Shown here: positions 57,657 through 64,000 of the stretch, in pieces
Layout of the letters: each line of letters begins with the position of its first letter
How positions within the stretch are numbered: the stretch's first letter is position 1
Origin: Theocolax elegans
Taxonomy: Eukaryota; Arthropoda; Insecta; Hymenoptera; Cerocephalidae
Length of the DNA stretch: 64,000 nt
Direction of reading: 5' to 3'
Assembly: GCA_026168455.1 (NCBI GenBank)
Contig: CM047427.1
Coordinates: forward strand, 37,576,905-37,640,904
Program-made: the position numbers and the translations under genes
Notes under the pieces: model-generated
The model's input: only the letters and a program-made list of their open reading frames with translations
Databases searched by the model: none
Told to the model about the DNA's origin: nothing

Positions 57657-58609
57657 CACCCTTCTGATATGACAATAAGAACCTTAACTGCAAGAGCTCG
57701 TCAAGGTCACCTTGTTCGTCAACGCCGTCATCATGATTATGAAAATAATGATGCGCGTACCTTAACGATCCTCGCAAAAGTTTATTTAGATCCGCACATT
57801 AATACTCGACAGATTGAAAGAGAAACGGGTATACCGCAAAGTACAGTTTCGAGAATTTTAGGATTGTATTTACATTATTACGCTTATCACATCACTTTAA
57901 CGCAAGCCTTACAGCGGCGTCATATCTTAGCGTGAATTAATTTTTGCCAATGCGCTTTGCAAACCATACAAAATGATCCCCATTTTTTTCGATACGTACT
58001 TTTCTCCGACATAGCTAAGTTTTATAGCAATGGACAGCTAAGCAGGCATAACTGTCACTATTGGTCGCACGAAAATCCTTACTGGTTAAGAGCTGTGGAC
58101 CATCAAAATTGATGGTGTCTCATGGTCTGGTGCGGAATCGTAAATGGATATCTTATTGGATATTACTTTTTTGATCAAAATGTTGACAGGCATAGCTACT
58201 TAGTGTTGATAAGGGACCATTTACCCGGTCTCTTGGAAATGTTGACTTGACAACGCGGTAAAGAATGTGGCTTCAACAAGATGGTGCTGCACCTCATTTT
58301 GCACGTACTGTACGGGAGTTTTTAAATAATCGTTATGACGGTCGGTGGATTGGACGGGGAGGCCCCATTCAATGGCCTGCTTATTCGCCGGATCTCACGT
58401 CACCCGACTTTTTCTTGTGGGGGTACGTAAAAAATGTTGTTTTTGCACAACGGCCAACAACAAGGGAGGATATGATAGAACGGATCCGTACAACTTACGC
58501 AGAGATTCTCTGAGAAACATTGCTCAGGACTGTGGATAGATTGGAAAGACGTGTACGCATGTGTCTCCAAGCCACCAGAGAAAACTTTGAACAATTTCTC
58601 CGCGGTTAA
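57657..58609 (+). pseudogene. Tc1/mariner-like DDE transposase, inactive
   Basis: Plus strand. The first frame (57669-57935) holds a helix-turn-helix: HHDYENNDARTLTILAKVYL, then INTRQIERETGIPQSTVSRIL. After a stop the next block reads HFFRYVLFSDIAKFYSNGQL with the first Asp (SDIA; relatives usually have Glu after it), then HYWSHENPYWLR and VWCGIVNGYLIGYYF. After TGA and a frameshift, 58265-58513 has WLQQDGAAPHFARTVRE (second Asp) and IGRGGPIQWPAYSPDL followed by DFFLWG (third Asp). A last TGA (58511) precedes the C-terminus ending EQFLRG. At least four stops plus a frameshift. The type is widespread in ants and other insects. Confidence 0.9.
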
Positions 58610-58617
58610 ACGCGTCT

Positions 58618-58705
58618 GACGTGAGAGGCAAGGGGACTCACGATAATCAAGCACCCCGACGTGAGAGGCAAGGGGTCTCACGATAATCAAGCACCCCGAC
58701 GTGAG
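58618..58705. repeat. Tandem ~46-bp hairpin repeat at the transposon end
   Basis: GACGTGAGAGGCAAGGGG-CTCACG plus ATAATCAAGCACCCC occurs twice, and its start a third time. Each unit holds a stem CGTGAG...CTCACG. The word CACGATAATCAAGCACCCC appears again at 62710, just outside the other arm of the composite element, so the repeat marks both ends. Confidence 0.75.
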
Positions 58706-58890
58706 GCAGTCCCTGTTGAAAACAAATATGTGATATATTTAAGTGAAAAATGCACGTAAAATATTACGTGTAATTTGGTTTCAAATATGCACGTGAAAAA
58801 GACACATGAAAAATACATGTGAAAAATGTACGTGAAATAAGTACGTGGAAAATACACAAAAATAACTACGTGTAATGAACGTAAATCTGC

Positions 58891-59523
58891 TTACCTAGGT
58901 ACTAATACCCTGTAAAAGTAACCACTCATTCATGTGGAAATCTCCAAATTACCAATATCAGAAATTAAATAATATTTGGTGTAGCTATACAGTACATAGT
59001 AACATTTATCAATACTAATTATTTGTGCTTTCTTCGTTTCACTCACAAGTTTTTTTCATAAAATTCTTATAATACCCTAATTCCTTTACTCTAACACTTT
59101 TCCCTACTCTTTTATATCCTTCACAAATAGTTCGTAAAATAAAACCTATATTTTATTTATTTAAACACCTTAAAAACCTTTGACAAGGTAACATTTAACC
59201 TTTACCTGCTATAATCATTTTCCTTTCACTTCTATTATTTGTTGTAACTTTGGTTTAAATCAAGACTCCATCTTAATTCAAATTTTGATGAAAAGATAAA
59301 AGTATAGAGATTCTACTGACCCAAGATAAGGCATATAGGTCTGATCGTACAGGCCAAACTCAAAACTTATATATTAGGCTTTTGATAGCTAATACCACAG
59401 TTGCAAATTAGGTAATTGTAAAGTAGCAGCACTTTAAATTTCTAAGAATAAGAAAGTAAGTACTATTCAAAAACTTTATGTCATCTTTTACATTAATATT
59501 ATTAGTGTCACATTTTATATAAG
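58891..59523. other. Spacer left of the Penelope remnant
   Basis: AT-rich, no ORF with recognisable motifs. Confidence 0.4.
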
Positions 59524-60550
59524 AATCATTTCAGAAATTAGTCTTTTATTGTAATTCACTTCTACATCTAAAATTTTTTTAATGTCCCAATTAAATTCAT
59601 GGTTAGAGTGTTTTACATGTTGATTTACAACCGAATCTGGATTATTGTTTTTCACATGTTCATTGATTCTGTATTTTAAAAAACGTTTGGTTTCACCGAC
59701 ATATGAAGTTGAAAAATTTTTACATGAGAATTTATAAACAACGTTTGTTTGAACTCATTTGTTGGTAGCATCTTTACCTAATTTTATTACCAAATTTAAA
59801 TGTTTTCTAACTAACGGCAACACTTGAATATTGTAAGATAACAAAATGTTTGCTAATTAATCAAAATTATCTCAATAAGGTAGAGAAACATAGGTTCAAA
59901 CGATTTACTTTTCTATTATTTTTTTGAAAATCTGATTTTTTCCTTTTTATGTAAAATTTTGTATCTGCCAACAAACAAGCTCTATCAACAAGATTAAGAA
60001 CAATGTTCCTTTTTTGCTGCATTGGATGGTTGAAAAAATAATTAATAATTCTACCGGAATTGGACGGTTTTTGGTACCAATCAGTAATTATACTATCTGA
60101 TTCTCGAATTAATGTAATGTTTAAAAAATTAATTGTTCTATTTCTCTAGTTTAAAGGAAAATTGTAAATTTTTATCATAAGAATTAAAAATCTTAATTAC
60201 TAAATCCACATGTTGTTTTTTTATACACATTATCGTATCGTCTACATACCTATAATAAAAAATTGGAAAATATTTATGAATGGTTTGTAACTTATTAAGA
60301 CGTTCTTTTTCCAAATCATCCATAACAATATCAGCAAATGACGGTGATATTGGTGAACCCATTGGTGTTTTATAAATGTACTTGTAATTACAATTTTTGA
60401 ACACAAAAAACGTGTTATCAAAAAGAAACTTAGTACATTTTAAAATTACATAGAACGTTACAATTTGCACTTATTGAAAAGAGAAACTATTATTTCTAAA
60501 CTTTTGAAAACTTAATCGCATGACACATTTGTAAAAAGTGAATTAACAAC
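59524..60550 (-). pseudogene. Penelope-like element: RT and GIY-YIG endonuclease remnants
   Basis: Minus strand. RT part: NSLFTNV near 60535, a TAG/TAA-type break, then 60470-60138 with PMGSPISPSFADIVMDDLE and the catalytic YYRYVDDTIMC. After a frameshift come FLNITLIRESDS and WYQKPSNSGRIINYFF, a typical Penelope order. The GIY-YIG nuclease follows (59750-59524): VVYKFSCKNFSTSYVGETKR, then YRINEHVKN, ending KRLISEMILI and stop. Such elements insert by target-primed synthesis using this nuclease. Several stops make it inactive. Its upstream end is cut off by the hairpin element at 60556. Confidence 0.85.
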
Positions 60551-60555
60551 TAGGG

Positions 60556-61137
60556 CCCTATCAGCACACAATGTCTTAAAAACGTTTAAATTACGTTGCG
60601 GCTGAAACCTTTAAACGTTAGAATTTAATACTTGAAAAACTTTAGAACTACGTTTAAATTTGGTTAAAATGTCCTCTTTAATTTCAGGAGCTTTAATATT
60701 TTTTAACGTATTTCAAACGTATTTTTAACGTTGGATAAACAAAATTATCCGATGTATATTATTATGGAGCATGCGCAGTATTTACTTATCAATTATAGAT
60801 ATGCGCAAATGCTATTTTTATATTTATTTATAAATATAAATTAATATATATAAATATAAATTATTTATATGTGCAAAAATGACAATTGCGCATAGCTATA
60901 ATTGATAAGTAACAACTGCGCATGCTCCATAATAATATACATCGGATAATTTAGTGTATCCAACGTTAAAAATACGTTTGAAATACGTTAAAAAATATTA
61001 CTTTCCTAAAATTATAGAGGAAATTTTAAACAAATTTAAACGTAGTTCAAACGTTTTTCAAGTATTAAATTCGAACGTTTAAAGGTTTTAGCCGCAACGT
61101 AATTGAAACGTTTTTAAGACATTCTGTGCTGATAGGG
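60556..61137. mobile_element. Hairpin element (~0.58 kb) interrupting the Penelope-like element
   Basis: The tip CCCTATCAGCACACAATGTC returns inverted at 61137. The arms (about 200 bp) contain AACGTTTAAA-type repeats, and the inner part holds a second long dyad (CATGCGCAGT ... ACTGCGCATG, 60770-60925). No ORF. Confidence 0.85.
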
Positions 61138-61190
61138 ATTATGTATTTATTTTTTGAAAATTTTTTAAATAATTGTTGTGTTTGAATATA

Positions 61191-61235
61191 GGCACCTGAA
61201 GATGTTGGCACGCCAAGCCAACGAAACGTTGTGCA
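61191..61235 (+). ncRNA. Hammerhead-like motif near a Penelope terminus
   Basis: CTGAAGA (61196-61202) is followed by a stem GTTGGC/GCCAAC with a 7-base loop and then GAAAC. This is the CUGANGA-stem-GAAAC layout of hammerhead ribozymes, which Penelope-like elements are known to carry in their termini. Caveats: one extra U sits between CUGANGA and the stem, and the flanking GCAC/GTGC pair with each other, so the ribozyme may be degenerate or only a look-alike. It lies on the strand opposite to the RT. Confidence 0.35.
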
Positions 61236-61239
61236 ATAA

Positions 61240-62484
61240 ATAAAGGAAAGAATTGTGTTTTCTTCCTCCTTTCCTCGCCTCCATCAGATCGACTTATTAT
61301 TCATATAAGTACATTAATAATTGGAGTGCAAATAAATATATACATTTATATATACAACAAATATATATATTTATATAAATATTTACGTTTATATACATCT
61401 TGCAAACGACGCAGGTTAAGATCTAACAATTCATTTGTATATTTTTGTTGATTTGTATATTTGTAGTTGAATATATATTACATATGTAAGATTGTGAATG
61501 TAGAAAATGTAGTTAATTCTTTTAATATTAAAAAAATTGTTAATATACCATCTCGAATTGTATCTCTTTCGATTAGTAAAATACTAAAAATAACAAAGGA
61601 CCCCGTAGCACGCCTATGGTTGAAAATAAATATGTAATTTTGTTACGTAACAAAAGCACGTACCAAAAGTACGTATTGTTACATGCTAAATTCGAACATT
61701 TTGTTACGTACATATTGGCGCGTAGTTTTGGCACGTAATTTTATTACGTACTTTTGGTACATAACTTTTCTTTTCTTTTTTTTTTTGCTTAACGTCGATC
61801 TCACACTGATGATACTTCTGCACGTAATACAATTACGTACTTCAGGTACGTAACTCATTTACGTACTGCAGGTACGTAACTCAATTACGTACTTCAGGTA
61901 TTAAATAAAAATATTAAAAAATATTAAAAAAACATCTTTTAACTGTTACGCTTGGTCCATAAAGCTTAATCCGGAGATGCCGGCTCGTGCCCTTACTGTA
62001 TCTGCCGATTGATTAGTGTATTTTCAATAAGTATGCTTTTACAAAAGATATCGCACATGTACGATAAAGTGCAATCAGCACCGAGAATTACTATTAGAGC
62101 TGATACCGTGTAATAGTGACTTCAGGGGCCCCTACTGTGGGACCTATTGCGTTTAGAGCTTTGTGCCCATTGAGACTTTTGTTCAGGACGCTAAGACACA
62201 CAACATATAAAAAATTCAGCAAAATTGACGGAAACCACTTTTCCCATAGGCGTGTTACGGGAACCTTTGTATCATTATTAAATAAATTAAGGTATTTTCT
62301 TATACTTTTTTTTATTTTCAGTTCATTTCAATCACCCATTTTTGGTCAAACTCAAGCGAATGCAATTATTTATAATTTAAGCGTTAATCCATGTAAGAAA
62401 AATGTTTATTTTTTATAAATTAACGATATTTAAAAAAAGACTTTTAAGAAGATACTTTTACAGGATAACAACACTCAGATATGC
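61240..62484. other. AT-rich interior of the composite element
   Basis: Contains ACGT-rich repeats (61630-61900) and a 100-codon plus frame (62116-62418) without known motifs. No gene called. Confidence 0.45.
61640..61905. repeat. ACGT-rich tandem repeat
   Basis: The unit ACGTAACTCAATTACGTACTTCAGG (about 26 bp) occurs roughly three times at 61820-61900, preceded by looser TTACGTA/CACGTA repeats from 61640. Every unit contains several self-complementary ACGT or TACGTA sites. Confidence 0.75.
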
Positions 62485-62754
62485 AGATTTACGAACAATT
62501 CACTTGGTTATTTTTGTGTATTTTCCACGTACTTATTTCACGTGTATTTTTCATGTATATTTGTTACGTGTATATTTCATGTATATTTTTCACGTGTATT
62601 TTTCACATGTACTTTTCATCTGCATGTTTGGAACCGAATTACACGGAATATTTTACGTGTATTTTTCACGTAAATATATCACATGTTCTTTTTCAACGGG
62701 GAAGGGGACACGATAATCAAGCACCCCAAAGGAAATAAAACTTGCTACGTCCTC

Positions 62755-63405
62755 ATAATTGTTTCCGGATAACGCTAAAAGTAAGATCAAAGTACTTTTG
62801 TTTTGCATTTCTCGTATGACCTTGATATGACCCTTGTAAGGTCGGGTTAAAAAACTAGAAAATCTCCGTCATCATGTAAGAAGTAACATTCTTTTAGGAC
62901 CTAATATCATAAAACAGAGATTGCAGTCAAAAACATGGTTTATGAATGAAAAATGCGGTATCACCTTCAAAAGTTCTTAAAAATTGATGCCAAGGTCAAG
63001 CTAATCAAAGGGAACACCCTTAGAATTTATTGATCTTTCTTAAGCATTACAAACGGTAATGTTGCCAGAAAAATCAAGTTATTTGCGAAAAAGTACGACT
63101 AATCGTTTTTTCAGACATTTGACCTTTATTTTCGACCTCTCCAAGGTCACAAAAACAATTTTTGCATAAGACAATTTTGATGTAAAATTTTCTGCTCTTG
63201 CCAAATCTGCACTCAAAAATAGGGGTTCCCATTAAAAAAAGCCATATTGACCCTGAAATGACCTTCAAAAATTGACTTCAAGGTCAAATATAGTGATACC
63301 ATTAAATGGCCCCCATTGTGCTGAATAACTTTCGTCTGAACCATTTTTTTGTAGATGTGGTTTAGAAGCAATTTGGGCCCATAGATTAAAATAAGTCACC
63401 CTGTA
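62755..63405 (-). mobile_element. Dispersed repeat R1, copy 2 (inverted)
   Basis: Reverse-complement copy of 51746-52390, ending in the tip GATTAAAATAAGTCACCCTGT at 63404. Copies differ by scattered substitutions and one ~25-bp insertion near the tip (63345-63375). It adjoins the right arm of the composite element. Confidence 0.85.
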
Positions 63406-64000
63406 TACATATATAAACACCAGTATCGGTACTTATGGTGACACTACGTGTTATCTTGGTGTTTTGAGGTTATAAAACATATGTAACGACTCAGATATAA
63501 GGGGGAGAATATTAATTGATAGAATAATGCATAAAAAACCAATAACCCAAATATCCAATAACCCAAATACCTAAATACCCCTCACGGGTAAAAAAGCACA
63601 CTTTGACCTTATAATATTAATGAAGGATTGAAGTTATAAGGCCTCCGACCTCCGGCACCTCGAAAGACGTTATAACTTCAATCCTTCATTAATATTATAA
63701 CGTCAAAGCGGGGCTCACAAAGATAATTTTCCGATTTTTTATGTGTCGGCATAAGTACGGATACATGGTTGAATTTTCGGTGGAATTATGCTGACGCCGG
63801 CATAATTACCCCAAAGTAAGCACAATTCCCATTTCCCGTAAGAATTTGTCGGCATAAGTACCGATTGATCAATTTATACATATACATATACATATATACA
63901 TATATATATAAACACCAGTATCGGTACTTATGGTGACACTTCGTGTTATCTTGGTGTTTTGAGGTTATAAAACATATGTAACGACTCAGATATAAGGGGG
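63406..64000. repeat. Direct repeat of at least 100 bp, period ~490 bp
   Basis: TAAACACCAGTATCGGTACT... through TAACGACTCAGATATAAGGGG occurs at about 63413-63507 and again at about 63909-64000, where the window ends. One substitution was noticed. It could be a ~490-bp tandem satellite or the two ends of a small element. Confidence 0.85.
63599..63709. other. Long hairpin, ~38-bp arms
   Basis: TTTGACCTTATAATATTAATG... and its inverse pair with one mismatch over about 38 bp, around a GC-rich loop of about 30 bases. It lies inside the ~490-bp repeat unit. Confidence 0.8.

Larger units (their letters stand above)
58700..62725. mobile_element. Composite element with ACGTG-rich inverted arms (~200 bp)
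   Basis: Arm 58705-58890 and arm 62485-62700 are inverted copies. Both are made of degenerate 12-15 bp repeats with CACGTGAAAAATA words. Inside lie a broken Penelope-like element, a 0.58-kb hairpin element, and ACGT-rich tandem repeats. No transposase specific to the arms was found. Confidence 0.65.

Noticed and set aside
5628..64000. CRISPR-like arrays or operon structure
   Set aside because: The tandem repeats have no unique spacers of constant length, and the splice sites and LTRs show a eukaryotic genome.

Overview
The window is AT-rich animal DNA with spliced exons, no operons, many decayed transposons and long tandem arrays. The repeat families and two recognisable host exons point to an insect, most likely a hymenopteran such as an ant. 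The main clue is the Tc1/mariner-like transposase at 57.7-58.6 kb, a type I associate with ant genomes. The species itself cannot be named from sequence. Nearly everything here is repeat. Host genes are represented by a broken Spartan-like (SprT) protease gene, one WD-repeat exon that looks like SCAP, and a few unrecognised exon-like pieces.

Layout: 1-5.8 kb holds the 5' two-thirds of a Ty3/gypsy LTR retrotransposon on the minus strand (LTR, tRNA-Pro-type primer site, gag, protease, reverse transcriptase), with its pol broken by stops. 6.3-7.15 kb is a giant hairpin element. 7.2-19.9 kb contains three related 2-2.7 kb elements (called A, B and C here). Each has a minus-strand set of exon-like segments with splice signals, and B and C share a short basic ORF and hairpins whose arms differ but still pair. 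Element B sits in an intron of a three-exon FLYWCH/MULE-type transposase gene (10.85-15.84 kb). A second giant hairpin and a deletion relative of B follow. 20-23.1 kb is AT-rich and nearly empty. 23.2-23.83 kb is the Spartan-like gene with one nonsense codon. 23.9-26.87 kb is a ~186-bp satellite and 28.7-34.6 kb a ~59-bp satellite with higher-order structure.

34.9-36.8 kb carries a SCAP-like exon region duplicated in tandem. 37.3-37.7 kb looks promoter-like. 38.9-40.5 kb holds an unrecognised minus-strand exon and an unrecognised broken plus-strand gene. 41.7-47.2 kb is a continuous train of giant palindromes, some nested. 47.2-51.6 kb is a second, internally deleted gypsy element (minus strand). 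51.7-52.9 kb holds a dispersed repeat and a transposase N-terminal scrap. 53.8-54.7 kb is a GC-rich, hairpin-rich block with a splice donor. 55.4-57.35 kb is a CT-rich tract carrying about 15 copies of a short GCTG/CAGC dyad. 57.6-58.6 kb is a dead mariner-like transposase. 58.7-62.7 kb is a composite with ACGTG-rich inverted arms enclosing a broken Penelope-like element and another hairpin element. The window ends in a direct repeat of at least 100 bp around a long hairpin.

No operon or pathway links these genes. The coherent themes are nested transposition, palindrome-forming elements, and a family of short spliced mini-gene elements with conserved RNA- or DNA-level hairpins. All calls were made by eye from the sequence; no alignment or database search was run.
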